A stretch of 64,000 bases of DNA, taken from NCBI GenBank assembly GCA_037039685.1, contig JAWNGF010000003.1, forward strand, positions 3,632,571 to 3,696,570, given 5' to 3'. How positions within the stretch are numbered: position 1 is the first letter of the stretch; every line of letters starts with the position of its first letter. Source of the stretch: Ceratobasidium sp. AG-K. Its lineage: Eukaryota; Basidiomycota; Agaricomycetes; Cantharellales; Ceratobasidiaceae. The notes beneath the pieces were generated by a model. That model had not been told where the DNA came from, searched no databases, and saw only the letters and a program-made list of their open reading frames with translations. The position numbers and the translations under genes are program-made. Positions 35,327-46,605 of this stretch are shown piece by piece.

Positions 35327-36106
35327 TCATTTGGTGTCAGACGAGTAGACCGGCTTTGGTGCGACATTCCACAGCTTCAGGTCCGCCATGTTACTGAGGC
35401 ACCCAAACCGAGTCTGGTATGAGTGGACAAGGCTGCTAACTCTCCTTGGCTTGTCTCGGCGACCATCGAGCGTAATCCAAACCGCTTGGCCTCCGTGCTC
35501 TATTGCCTTTTCAAGGTCAGCTAGGTCACCAAGATTCTGGAACTTGGCAAGATAGGAGAAACTAAGGTTGCTTAGGAAGCCTGGCTTATTTGCATGACCG
35601 CATGACGTGAGTGAAACGGATCGAGTGCCGCATTCAATCGCTTTTTTCAGGTCGCTCGGCTTGCCAAGGCGCTCGTATCGAGTACGGTATGCGTTTCCAA
35701 GATTGTTGAGTCTACCCTGAAGGCTCAGGCAATCGTCGGGCGTGAGCGAAGTCGCATGAATACCGCATTCAACCGCTTTGTTTAAGTCGATCGGTGTGCC
35801 AAGATGATGAAATCGACTAAGATACGAATTTCCAAGATTTCCGAGCAAGCCTGCTTTGTCTGGGTAGTCGTCAGGTGGAAGTGGAATTGTCTCGTTTTGG
35901 CATTCAATTGCTTTTTCCAGGTCAATCAACTCGGCGAAACGCTGAAACCGAGCACGATACGAGGTCCCAAGATTACTGAGCCGATGGGGCTTGCTCGAGC
36001 GACCGCCGGGCGTGAGAGAAGTGGCGTGAGACACAGTCGGGATGGCAGATGAGGCAATACTATACGGATCTCCGGTATGCTGGGTCGCCCCAAGAGCAAT
36101 TAGCAT
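35327..36106 (-). CDS. Orphan TPR array, likely truncated TPR-CHAT relative
   Basis: A single open frame of 259 codons contains about five 45-residue TPR units of the same type as the TPR-CHAT gene, for example 'LSNLGTSYRARFQRFAELID', 'LGNLGNSYLSRFHHLGTPID' and 'LNNLGNAYRTRYERLGKPSD'. Here the units are diverged from one another, unlike the homogenised array at 11.3-13.0 kb. The frame stops after 'PKPVYSSDTK' at 35327. No CHAT motifs (ACHG, SACQT) occur downstream, and the first repeat lacks a clear start. It is most simply a truncated copy. A short repeat-only adaptor protein is also possible. It lies on the opposite strand to the intact gene. Confidence 0.6.
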   Translation of the reverse strand: MLIALGATQHTGDPYSIASSAIPTVSHATSLTPGGRSSKPHRLSNLGTSYRARFQRFAELIDLEKAIECQNETIPLPPDDYPDKAGLLGNLGNSYLSRFHHLGTPIDLNKAVECGIHATSLTPDDCLSLQGRLNNLGNAYRTRYERLGKPSDLKKAIECGTRSVSLTSCGHANKPGFLSNLSFSYLAKFQNLGDLADLEKAIEHGGQAVWITLDGRRDKPRRVSSLVHSYQTRFGCLSNMADLKLWNVAPKPVYSSDTK

Positions 36107-36109
36107 CAG

Positions 36110-37355
36110 TAATGAGAATCGCCGAGAGTAGACTTGAGGCCAGGATGAATTCAGTGGTCTTCACCCTTCGACGCTAGCATTGGACCCGGGAGCCTGACAC
36201 ACTTTGACGAAGCTGAATTTCTCATTTTTGCCTATGTCATTAATAAGTCAATTCGAGATCAAACGCAGGATAAATTAACGATAAAGTACCTCCGATGAGT
36301 GTCCACCCTAGGTTCCAATTGGGCGATGCCCATATTTCTTACCTTGGTTGATGAAGGAGTTCCATGGACAATGGTCCGACAACGAAAGGCTCCACATTGG
36401 AAATAGGTATTTAGGAAGTGTAGTAATGCCTTGATTAAGAGCTTGATCTTCCACTTCCAGCCTCCTCGAACGGCCCTGTTGCAACCTGGGCACGCCAAAA
36501 CCCAAGCGGTATCTATTATAGAAGAGGATAATCCTCAAGAAGAGCGACACCCGAGCTGGGATTTTGAACTCGCACACACAAAATAGAACATTCCGGCGTG
36601 AGTCCTCATCGCCATACCTACACGAATCACCAAGTTACACAAGTCAATACCTCGTGAGAAGATTGACTATTGAGGACATTTAACCGAGACCTCAGAGTTG
36701 AAGTGGCCTGGCTGTCAATCGCATAACGTTATTAGGCATATTCCATCCGCGCGCGTTTCACTTGCTTGGACGTATATGCATTACTATATATAGCATCCAA
36801 CCGCTACAAGGGCTTAGAGGACAGTATCATAGGTGTGAATGGCATTTTTAGCATAATAGAGTTTTGAATACGTCTGTGCAATGGGCACATTGGTGGAAAG
36901 TCGAACCGCCGCCGTCAGCTAGGGACAAGGCCACCGTTTGGATTTGATTCTCGACCGGAGCCCACCTTGGTACACACGACGGACGAACCGGATGTATAGA
37001 GGCAGCTCCAAAATACCCCCGGTAACAAAGTTAATCTCATCTCGCATCTGGTACGTATTTATATAGCATTTGGAGTGATCGTGGACCATACCTAGCAAAA
37101 ACCGTGACACTGAACTCATGGGAAGGCTGCGGAGAGGTGTGAGCAACTCGGCCGCAGCCCATGATAGCCTAGTTTGCGGGTGCGGGCCGAGGAATCCACG
37201 ATAAGACATGGTGAACAGCGCTCTCGTTCATCGCACTCTCCGAGAGGCTGGAGGCCCGAAGCGTATTCAGCAAATAATACCCGTCCGTTAATAGCTATGT
37301 ACATCAGGGCACACAGCCAACGAATAGCCTGAGGTGATGTCGGCGCGCCAAACAC
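36110..37355. other. No gene recognised
   Basis: Minus-strand open stretches at 36308-36577 and 36919-37209 were examined and show no family. No repeats or RNA genes were seen. The region separates the orphan TPR array and the 3' end of the Spo7 gene. Confidence 0.4.
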
Positions 37356-37358
37356 GTC

Positions 37359-38605
37359 TCACAAACTATTGAAGCTATCCTGCCGCTTGAGCAAAAACGA
37401 AAAACTCTCTGTTCTGTTGCGTGGCTCCAGAGACTCGTCGTTCTCTTCCCCGCTATGTAACGAAGACCGTCGATCGGTAGGAAAGGATACGTCTGCTACG
37501 CTCGCCTCGGGCACAGTTGTAAGTCGAGGCGTGTTCCGACCCCCGGGTTCTCCTTGTGCTAACGGGGAGCTCGGGAGCTCGGGAGTACGTGTCCGATGCC
37601 GACGAACGCTACCGGCCGGCGACGACCGACGGGATGGTGGTCGTGACGAGACTGGGGTAGGAGTACTTCGCCCTCGGTCCTTTCCTGGAGTAGGCGGAGT
37701 GGGTTTGCTGTTTACAAACGGTACCCAGCCGAACCATGACCGGCGGTTTGCGGCAAGATGTTCCTCGCGCTTTCGTTCCCAGACCGATCGGTATCTTTCG
37801 TATGCTTCGCGAAACGAACGGTCTACCCGACTGCTAAAGATGAGTTCCCCTCGTGGGTTGGTTGTTGGGGGAATTGGGTTGAGCTGAGCTTTGCGAGTTG
37901 CTCCTTTCCTGCTCGGTTGGGTGGAGGTTGTTGGAGAGGGAGATGATGTTGGTCGAGGAAAGAAGTATTTTAACGGACTGGGCGGGGTTATCGGCTGGGT
38001 ACGGACATTCAGGTGCAGATTGAAGCTCCTCAATGCTCGGTTCGCCTGGGGGACGTACCTTGTACGATAACATTAGTCAAATTCGTGCGAGGGTTATCGA
38101 GAGGACGCACCTGTTTGCATATGAGATCTTCTCCGAGTAGAGGCCGCTTGCAAAGAACAGAATAAAGGTTGTAACAGAAACGAGCCACAGTCCTGGTATG
38201 ATGTAAGGGTGGGGAGTTACGGGAGTCGTAATGTGTGGTATCGCAGGTTCCGGCTGGTCCAACCACCACGCAAGCAGAGGAACGCGGATGTGTTTGTCAA
38301 AGTGAGGTATTGCAAGGTTGACAGGAAGAGTCACAAAGGGTGTATTCAAGGCGACATCTGAAGAGAGCACCAATATCACGAAGATAAGTTGAGCCAGGAA
38401 TGCTGGCATGGAACATCTGGATGAGTTGGCGTGTCATCTAGTTGTGGATAAACTCACCCTGATACTTTCGTTTCCTCTTCTTTAACTTTGCCGCATTAAT
38501 TTTGAGTCGTTCCTCGAAATGAAGAAGATCTTTAAAGGTAGCTGCATCGTTTGGCGGTTGGAATCCGTTACGGTTGTAAGGTGGAGGTGTGGAGCGTGGG
38601 GGCAT
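37359..38605 (-). CDS. Spo7-like regulatory subunit of the Nem1-Spo7 lipin phosphatase
   Basis: It encodes 379 residues in three exons (38605-38458, 38402-38111, 38058-37359), and the frame closes exactly. Spo7 (human NEP1-R1/TMEM188) binds the phosphatase Nem1 at the nuclear envelope/ER. The complex dephosphorylates the lipin Pah1, steering phosphatidate to triacylglycerol. The signatures are 'DAATFKDLLHFEERLKINAA', a membrane helix ('LIFVILVLSSDVAL'), a second helix after an extended lumenal loop ('LWLVSVTTFILFFASGLYS'), and the conserved 'RYVPQANRALRSFNLHLNVR'. The C-terminal ~190 residues are a disordered, Ser/Thr/Pro/Arg-rich extension with a helical stretch 'FREAYERYRSVWERKREEH'. The extension is likely a phosphorylation target, which is inference. 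Confidence 0.88.
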
Positions 38606-38609
38606 ACGG

Positions 38610-40225
38610 ATACCTTTCAGAGCTTGTAAGCATACGAGTATAGCGCGGCGGGTTTACGAATAATATTCGTACCGATGTGATGACTGGTGTCTCCAAGGCT
38701 ATTTAGGGTACAGATGGAGGCTCTTTTTTGGCGTCCGGACTCGATAAACCTAACGCGAAATTCGCAATGGGAATGGTAGGGCAGTCGACAGCGAATCTAG
38801 AGGGAAATACCACATTTCGAGTTTGGATAGAGGAAAGTCAGACACTGAGAGCAATGACACTGGATTGAGTAGACACAGATGGAGTACGTACATGTCGAGG
38901 AACTTGCTGGCGCTTGGTCAAGGACCTGACGTCAGCAAGGCCCGACCCTGACGGCGCTTATTCCCGGATACTGGATTCCTTCTCTCGTCTGCCGTCGCTT
39001 GCCCCACGTTGCTCGACGAAATCCTAGTCTACTCGTTATACGGTAACGTACCCAAATAGCTTCGAAAATCTCACGCATAACTTAATCTTTTCGTGGGTGC
39101 GGGCAATCCCGGATGCAGTGCGATCCCTGAATGAGCACGACAGGGGCTGGTTGGGGCCTGCCGTCAACAGCACCAAGGCCGCCAACACTACGACGTAGTG
39201 AAATTCTGGTATCATTGGAAACATTTCCCTCCCCTCGCTTGGATGGCTGAGATCAAACTCCTGCCCCGCATAGTCTGGAGTTTCTAGTTCCTTGGAGAAT
39301 TCCCTGCGCTTGGTAGGGGATGGCTGCTATGCCCGGCTCTGCGTCCTCGCACGACCACTATCTGGCGGGATTCTCCAAGCTCTGAGTCTTCTACTCCCAT
39401 CTGTCCTAGTAGTTCTTGGTATTTTCTTTTTTCTAAGGCAGGCTGAAGGGAAACTTTACCACCCGGGAAGAGTTTGGTGCTACTCGCAAACTCTGACGCA
39501 ACTCGGAGCGGCAACCGATGGTAATACCCCTATGAACCGTTAGGATTCGAAACCACCTCTGACACTTCGTAGCATGCTGTCCATTCACGAATGTGAGATC
39601 ACGGTTGACACATGGCCTTAAAATACCGATTCTGGCGTTCACGTAGGATCTGTCAGGGCACGCCATCGCTCAGCTTTATCCCATGTCAAGATCCATGCTG
39701 CAGATATTTTCCAAAGTGTTAGGACCGCGAAATATCACCCCCACTTCCAATTATTATCGTTGGAAACAAGCACTAAATGGGGCGGATAAGCAGATAATAC
39801 TACGAGGCCGGCGACATGGAGACCCAGGTGGACCATTGCTCTCATCTGCTGTCGGAAATCCTCGCCGAGAATGGATACAGTAGAGCCTTGGCTCAACCTT
39901 GATCTAAATGTTGTGGCACAGCGTTCGCTACTTCACCTACCGAACTCGCCCCCGGGACGAAGACCCCATGTAGGCCGGGACCCAACGAGCAATAGGGGAG
40001 GTGGCCAACCGAGTAACATACCGCGAGCGGTGGACAGACTTCGAAGCTGAGTGATAGTGGGTTACGAGTTTCACCTCGCCCGGAATTGTGTATTGCCTAT
40101 CCGAACGCCTAGACATCCTCCTTGATGCTGCTTGCTGGGTTTCAGCGTTTAGGATCACTCACAATTACCTTCTATGTTTTCTTAACTTTGTAAATAACAT
40201 TGAGAAATATGATCTGGGAGGCTAG
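38610..40225. other. No intact gene; possible 3' debris of the ABC gene
   Basis: This lies downstream of the ABC transmembrane half. The minus strand was searched for an ATPase domain (Walker A GxxGxGKS, LSGGQ, Walker B) and none was seen. A small minus-strand ORF at 39036-39224 begins with a hydrophobic, signal-like sequence ('VVVLAALVLLTAG') but is too short to judge. Confidence 0.45.
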
Positions 40226-40230
40226 CTCAC

Positions 40231-41639
40231 CAGAGGGATGGGGTCGAAAATATCAGAAATATCCCTACTCTCGAACAGCCGTCGATCATTCAACTGGCGC
40301 CCCGGGCCCTGTGTAAGCGTATCACCCAAACGGGACATCGAATCAGCATATTCTGGAAGACTTGATTAGGGAGTCCAATACAACGTAAAATAGAGCTGTC
40401 ACTCTTACCCGAGTCAATGTGACTCTCTAGTCCACAACTAATCACTTCCTTGCTATATCTTGACTCGCTACCCAGGCTAAACAACGCACGCATGTGAAGC
40501 CAGTCTGCGTTCGTAGTAATTGCGTAGAAGGCTATTAGTGAGCAGGGTTTAGTCGATAGTCATGGATCCGTGAAGTGATAGATGTGTGCTCACGGAGTTG
40601 ACCTTGCATCCAGTACAACTCGGAAATAGCGGGAGCGAGCAAATACGTTGCACCGAGCAGCTTGACATCTCCATGGGAAGCCAGTAGGCTTCTCAGTGTA
40701 GAAAACAAGATAACTACTTTAGTGGACACAGCTACATTGTTTGCCAAACTGTCTAGAATAAACCATGCACTCGAAGAGATTTTAGTAGCTCGCTTCATCA
40801 ATGACTGAAGAGCTGGATCCGCTGTTGAGCCCAGATCTAGTCGGGACCGAACTAAACAGATTGCACATGTCAGAATCAATACTCGGAGGACTGATGGGCG
40901 GACTGTTCACCTGATAGAATTCGTTGAGTAAAATGTACAGCAACACGTTGCTCAAGAATATTCCGACTATATGCCCTGTATGTCCAAACCAAATGCATCT
41001 CAGTCGTCAGTAAAAATATCAAACCATTGAAAACCCACGTACCGCAACCTCCTTGTCGCTCGTCCAATTGCCACGGTTATGACATATGTGACAAGTGCTT
41101 GCTTAAATTTTTCAAGAGCCAATATGCGCTCGGTCTGGTTTGACAAGGTCTGCCCAACCAACTCATCGAGCTACGAGTAAGTACCTGTAACATTGCACTT
41201 GAATCCGATAAAAAGGACTCACTAGGCTTGTTATTCTTGAGTTGTTGTATAGCTGAAGCGAAAGGACCGACCTTGACGATACCAGGACTACGAAGTAGCC
41301 AACAAATACAAAGGGACCCAGGAAGAAAGTCTCTGCCAAGAACCTCACTACATGTCGTACATTTTCAGAAATCCTAGTTAAGGCCATGAGAGCAGCAAAC
41401 TCAGTGCGCCAATCGTTCTTATCAGATATAGGGGAGTACAAAGTCCAAACGCCAAGTTTCCGTTCGCGATAGCGAGAAACCATCAATTGCGCCTGTGTTT
41501 TGGCTTGGATCGATCTGCCATCTTCTTTCTGGATTTTGACGCATTTTTCCCGCGCACTGGGCATGTAAGTACCTAGATCCATATGATGTCCAGCCGGAAT
41601 GTCCCTATCCGAGCTAGTCGTCACCCCCGAGTTCGACAT
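40231..41639 (-). pseudogene. ABC exporter transmembrane half without ATPase domain
   Basis: Six exons (41639-41223, 41170-41043, 40975-40911, 40851-40594, 40531-40409, 40352-40231) join in frame for 371 codons. The pattern resembles the N-terminal transmembrane part of an Agaricomycete half ABC transporter family: 'FLAETFFLGPFVFVGYFVVL', 'LYNNSRITSLLDELVGQTL', 'VAVHFTQRILS', 'FYAITTNADWLHMRALFSLG' and 'EYADSMSRLGDTLTQGPGRQ'. Exon borders are clean and no stop interrupts these exons. After the donor at 40230 no continuation with Walker or signature motifs was found within 1.6 kb. Either the ATPase half was lost (3' truncation, my preferred reading) or a fast-evolving end is missed. Family assignment is from remembered patterns. 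Confidence 0.5.
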
Positions 41640-43027
41640 CAGCTGAAAAACCCATACTGTAGGGGTTCAGACGGTCCCATGCGTCCTTTGGATAGGTTTT
41701 TTATACCCAGACATGTGGAGCGTTCATATTCCGAGTGACGGCACGCACACGGACTCGTCCATGGCTCGCGTCAATTCATCCACTGGAAAGCCGCCGAGAG
41801 TTCGGTACATGTGCAGTTGCCGCTGATCTCGTGCTTAATTCCTGGGAAAGATTAGGGAGCACGATTAGGAAGCGATTTAAATAACCTATCGGGAGCATCT
41901 TCGAATGACTCTTGGCACAGGGCAAACTGGCCCATTGTCTCCCCGAGTCAAACAAGCGCCCGTGTCTTGTGGCCACGGGCCCAACGCCGGCCGAACTTTG
42001 GTTAAACCAAGGTTTCGAGACGCGACGCGGTGCCAACGAGTCATGAGAATGGTGAAAGAAACGCAATCGCCGCTAGAGGCTGTGCACACGCAAATGGCAT
42101 TATGACAAGCTTAAGTCCGGCCCGGGCATTCATATCACTCAAAAAGGCGCTCGACGGGGGCTGTTCTGTCACGTCAGCTATTCGACGTTCGAAGTTCAGA
42201 TCCACCTGCAGATATCCCCATGAAATTGGACTTACAACTAGTATGTCCAGTCAGAGTAACCTTGCCAAACCATGACGAGTGGGAACTGCCGATGGGCCCG
42301 CCAGCAAAACCTGACGGGCTAAGGACACTCCCTAACTGATCTGGAGACATTGTAGAGCGCTCTGGAGCGCCAGGAGCGAATTGGAATTTCGCTGATGTCT
42401 CAAAATCCGCGAACTCATGTGCGCTAGGTTTATCACTGCATCTTCCTACGTCCGGACACGACGGAAATAGTCACAGATGCATGATGAGGTTGATTGTGGC
42501 GCTTCCCTCACAGTCTGCATATACTTTCGTTTGTCCAAAGACTAGTTGTGCACACGCACTCACCGTTTCCCATTAAGAACATGCCGTATAAAATAAAGCC
42601 CTGTCAGATGTATATACGATCTTGGGCGCGTTTCTTTATGACAATGGACACCCAAGCAAGCCACCCTTAAAGGCTCTGAGTTATTCGTTGTGACAAATCA
42701 CGGTCACCATGCGCTTCAACTCTACCGTGGTCTGGATGGCCTACCCTTTAATCTTGGTTTAACACCCAACGACTCGTACAAGGCAGTGATATCCTTGAAT
42801 AGTTTGGATGATTTTCCACTTCATAGATAAATCCCAATAGCGTCCCCAATATCCCAGCTTCAGTCATTCATAGGAGCTCATACTAGTTGTATCCGGGTAT
42901 AGCACGGTTATACACCCGCGTACCGTGATTTTGAGGCTACACGCCGATTATTAGAGGGTGTAAATGTGTTTAGATTACAGCTTCGACGCGCAATAAGGAG
43001 CCATGCTTTGTGGAGGTACTACGAGTC
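41640..43027. other. Gene-poor region
   Basis: No coding exon, RNA gene or clear repeat was recognised. Small open stretches at 41776-42105 overlap on both strands and look like chance. Confidence 0.45.
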
Positions 43028-43233
43028 ATAGGAAGTAGGGAGTAAAACGGATGAGTCACGTGCCATTGTTTCTCATCTTCCTGATTGTAAAGACGAACTA
43101 AAAATCGGAACGTATGTACCGTACTTATGCTTTAACAAAATTATGAATTAACTACTGGCAGTTCTCAAAGTTGAAGCATACATGGCCCTCACAACCCCAG
43201 CGCTAGTCATCCGTTTTACTCCCTAATAGGAAG
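43028..43233. mobile_element. 190-bp hAT-like MITE with TIRs and target-site duplication
   Basis: The element is 43036-43225. Its ends are perfect 19-base terminal inverted repeats: TAGGGAGTAAAACGGATGA at 43036-43054, and the reverse complement at 43207-43225. Both sides carry the same 8-bp direct repeat ATAGGAAG (43028-43035 and 43226-43233), as expected for a target-site duplication. An 8-bp duplication and a TIR beginning TAGGG are typical of the hAT superfamily. The interior is A+T-rich, has no ORF and contains a CACGTG word. It is non-autonomous, and the intact TIRs suggest fairly recent insertion. Confidence 0.88.
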
Positions 43234-43453
43234 TGAATCAGAACTGATCGGAGAAATTGCTCCAACGTGCACCCAAGCTCAAGGTGGAAGCGGGGAAGGA
43301 ATCTCGCCACCAATACAGTATCATGAAAAACAAATGATTTGATTTAATCTGGGAAGCAGCGAACTTCGGAGCCAACCAAGGTACAGTAAGGGAGCGAGTG
43401 AGAAGAGATGTAGATACTTGTTGTACGATCGGATGAGCTCGGATCGCATGAGG

Positions 43454-43951
43454 TCAATGTGTTTTCGGTGAATTTGCCAGCAAAAACCCATCGAATATTT
43501 TAGTACTGTAGTTAAACGCGGTCGCGGCATCCAGATAACACTGAGCCCCGAAGTGTATTGTGAAGGTGGTTTGTGGCTGTTGGCTGTTGGCTGTTGGCAG
43601 GCCACGCGCAAGGTCATAACTTGCATATGTGCCTGGCGGCGCGCACTCCCGGCCATTTCGAGCAGCCGTAACCACCACCCCTTGTCTCGTTAGGTTGCCT
43701 ACTCTGAATGTCACTGAAAGGCGCACTTGGCCCCAGTCGATCCAAGTATCTCGGCGACAGGAACCAGCTAATAGGAACCCTCGCCGCAATGCCGGGCCGA
43801 TGTCCAAAATCTTGCTAACCTGCGGGTGGTTGAACCGTGCCCACCAGGTTTGTTTGACCGCATAATTCTCGCACAACATTCGGAGCACGCCAACTGGGAT
43901 ACAGCTCGTGCCGATAGCCTCCAAAGGTTTAGCTTTTGGGGCCAAGATCAA
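43454..43951 (-). CDS. Hypothetical protein, weak Coa1/TIM21-like pattern
   Basis: This single open frame has 165 codons. The middle reads 'WIDWGQVRLSVTFRVG' followed by 'RQGVVVTAARNGRECAPPGT', preceded by a helix 'VLRMLCENYAVKQ'. The order of helix, glycine-containing strand 'GQV..S..FRV' and 'G.V...A' recalls small mitochondrial import or oxidase-assembly proteins (Coa1/TIM21), but conserved residues are too few for a firm call. The C-terminus is Gln/Thr-rich and may be intron read-through near 43560, where a CTGTTGGCTGTTGGCTGTTGG microrepeat lies. It may be a decayed or paralogous copy. No mitochondrial presequence is evident. Confidence 0.35.
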   Translation of the reverse strand: MILAPKAKPLEAIGTSCIPVGVLRMLCENYAVKQTWWARFNHPQVSKILDIGPALRRGFLLAGSCRRDTWIDWGQVRLSVTFRVGNLTRQGVVVTAARNGRECAPPGTYASYDLARGLPTANSQQPQTTFTIHFGAQCYLDAATAFNYSTKIFDGFLLANSPKTH

Positions 43952-43954
43952 CCT

Positions 43955-44263
43955 TTCGGCAAACGCGCCCCTATAATGCTACGCGTGCCCTAGTAACAAG
44001 TTATGTACATGACATCAGACTCGGACGAAGCTAAAGAAGGGTGATATCTCCGTCCGAACATCACTTCTCGTGATCCCTCGGTGAGACTTCGGTCGAACGT
44101 AACGTCTTGGCATCCATTGGCGGCAATACAGTATGACTAACGATCACCTATGACAGGATACACGGCTATTCTAGTTGTGAATACGCCGGTGTCGAATTAT
44201 GATATATAATCCCGCCTCTTCGAAGGGCACCGTTCTTCACTTCCCCACATCTCAGCTCAAGCA
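43955..44263. other. Promoter region of the MFS transporter gene
   Basis: No gene is present. A TATATAAT stretch at about 44202-44209 lies about 55 bases before the start codon at 44264 and could be a TATA element. Confidence 0.35.
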
Positions 44264-46358
44264 ATGGCTGGAGGAGGCACTCACGGTGTTGGAGAGGCTG
44301 CGGACCCTATTGTCACTCGCTATGTCGAGCAAGATAAAGTTCCCTGGTACAAGAAGCCTAACCTCCGATCGTTGTACTTGCTTTTGCTGCCGACATGCAT
44401 GGGTGTCGAGATGACTAGCGGGTATGTGACTTGGTTTTATCCTGTTTGACCGATCACTGATTTTAATAGGTTTGACTCGAGTATGATGAACGGTCTTCAG
44501 GGTGTGACATACTGGGATGAATGTGAGCAATGGCAATGAGTTGGCTATGGGACTCGACTAATGAACCACTCTTGGATAGTTTTCGGCAAGCCAAGAGGAA
44601 ACTTGCTCGGTATCATGTCTTCAATGTATTCTTTGGGCGCCATATGTGCACTTCCCTTCGTACCGTTGGTCAACGATCGCTTCGGTCGTCGCTCCGCCGT
44701 ACTCTTTGGAAGTATTCTCATGGTCATCGGAGCGGCGCTTCAGACTGCGTCGACCAATTGTACGTCGGGCCAGCGTTATAACTGCGTTATGGGTGCTGAC
44801 CGGCCCTTCAGACCCTATGTTCGTCATGTCTCGCTGGGTCCTCGGGTTGGGAATCCCGTTCGCTATCATCGCCGCGTCAACCCTGATCGGGGAGCTGTCC
44901 TATCCCAAGGAACGTGCCGTCATGACCTCTTTGTTCAATGCTTCTTGGTTCGTCGGAGCTATCATTGCTGCGGGCGTGACTCTCGGTACATTCAACATGC
45001 AAAGCAACTGGAGTTGGAGAATTCCGAGCGTTCTCCAGGCAGCTCCCAGTCTTCTTCAAATAGCTTTCATTTACTTCATCCCAGAGTCCCCTCGGTGAGT
45101 TGAAGAGGATAAGTTGAATATCATTTGCTGAAACGTCTTCGCAGCTGGCTCATTTCCAAGGGCCGGCGTGATGACGCATTCGAGATTCTAGTCAAGTTCC
45201 ATGCCGAAGGAGACCGCGAATCCGAGTTCGTCAAGGCAGAGTTTGCTCAAATCGAGTCCACCTTGAAGATTGAGCAGGAAAATTCCAAGCGTGGCTGGAA
45301 AGAGCTCTTCGCTACTCCTGGTATGCGCCGTCGTGTGATTATCGCATCCTTCCTTGGGCTTTTCACTCAATGGAGCGGCAATGGCATGATCTCGTGAGTA
45401 TCAGCATTTGATTCCCTTCAATGTGTCGCATGCTTACCGTCCACTTTAGCTACTACTTAAAACGCATCCTGGAAGGCGTTGGGATCACGAACAACCGTAC
45501 TGTCAACCAAATTAACTTGGCAAACACATGCTGGGGTTTTGTCAACGGCAGTAAGTTGGCAAGCTAAGCGCATCAATCGAGTCTAACATCCGGGTTCAGC
45601 TTTCTGGGCGCTCTCGGTGTACAAGTTCAAGCGCAGGCCCATGTACCTCGCTTGCACCATCTGTCTTCTAACTGTATATGTCGGCTGGACGACATCAGCA
45701 GCAATGTACACCACGAGGGGTGACAAGACCGCCTCCCACGCCGTATTGGCGATGATCTTCCTGTATTCTCCCGCTTACAACATGGGATACAACGCCCTGA
45801 CTTATAGTAAGCTTCTAAACGATTCGAAGATGTCCTGTCATGTGCTAATTTTGATTAAGCTTTCTTGGTGGAGCTTTTCCCATTCACCGTGCGTTCCCGT
45901 GGTATTACCATCTTTCAATGGTGGGGCCGTGCTGCGGGCTTCTTCAATCAATACGTTAACCCAATTGGGATCGGGAATGCTGGATGGAAGTATTACATCA
46001 GCTACTGGTATGTCCGTACCTCAGGCGTTCGGACTTATACTGATTCGCTGCTTTCAGTGTTTGGCTCCTTTTCGAAGTTGTCTTTGTCTACTTTATGTTC
46101 CCGGAAACGTCGGGCCGGACACTCGAAGAATTAACCTTCTGTAAGCTTTCATATGACCGTCCCAACCTCCGAACTTTTGGCTGACCCATTCATTTAGTGT
46201 TTGAGCCCGAAGAGATCAAGCGCAGGCAGCAACAAGGGGCAGAAGCAGTTCTGAACGAAGGCGTGCCAGGAGAGTTTGCTCCTGGAAGTCCCAGATCGCC
46301 TTCCATTGAGAAGGAGCACATTCACCAAATTGAGCAACTCGAAGGCCGTCGTGTCTGA
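44264..46358 (+). CDS. MFS sugar transporter (lactose permease/hexose transporter type)
   Basis: It encodes 540 residues in ten exons (44264-44421, 44470-44522, 44580-44759, 44812-45094, 45145-45393, 45450-45550, 45600-45806, 45860-46007, 46058-46140, 46198-46358), and the frame closes exactly. Twelve helices are expected. The sugar-porter signatures are all present: 'NDRFGRRSAVLFGS' after TM2, 'ELSYPKERAVMTSLFN', 'PESPRWLISKGRRDD' after TM6, 'FPFTVRSRGITIFQWWGRAA' and 'PETSGRTLEEL' after TM12. It moves a sugar across the plasma membrane by proton symport, as known for the family. The exact sugar is not readable, but the start and N-terminal Pro/Lys pattern ('VPWYKKPNLRSLYLLLLP') resemble fungal lactose/disaccharide-type permeases. 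Confidence 0.93.
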
Positions 46359-46605
46359 GGCATGATTAGGTGTTCCTTGCGACTTCATTTTATGTATTGC
46401 ACGTGCTTTGTTATGATCCTGTGCCTTGTGAAATGAAACGGTTATATAGTTTGACGAAAACGGCCGACGGTTACTGTAATGCTGCTTAGGAGCGCCTTAC
46501 GTACACATTCACCGAGGTTGCGGACCGACGGGCCGACACGCCCACCTCATCTGAGTCATAGCTAACCGCATTAACTCGACGTCCATAGAGCATTGTATTC
46601 ACAGC

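Noticed and set aside
40545..40560. Apparent frameshift in the ABC gene
   Set aside because: A GT-AG intron (40532-40593) restores the frame exactly, so no frameshift is needed.
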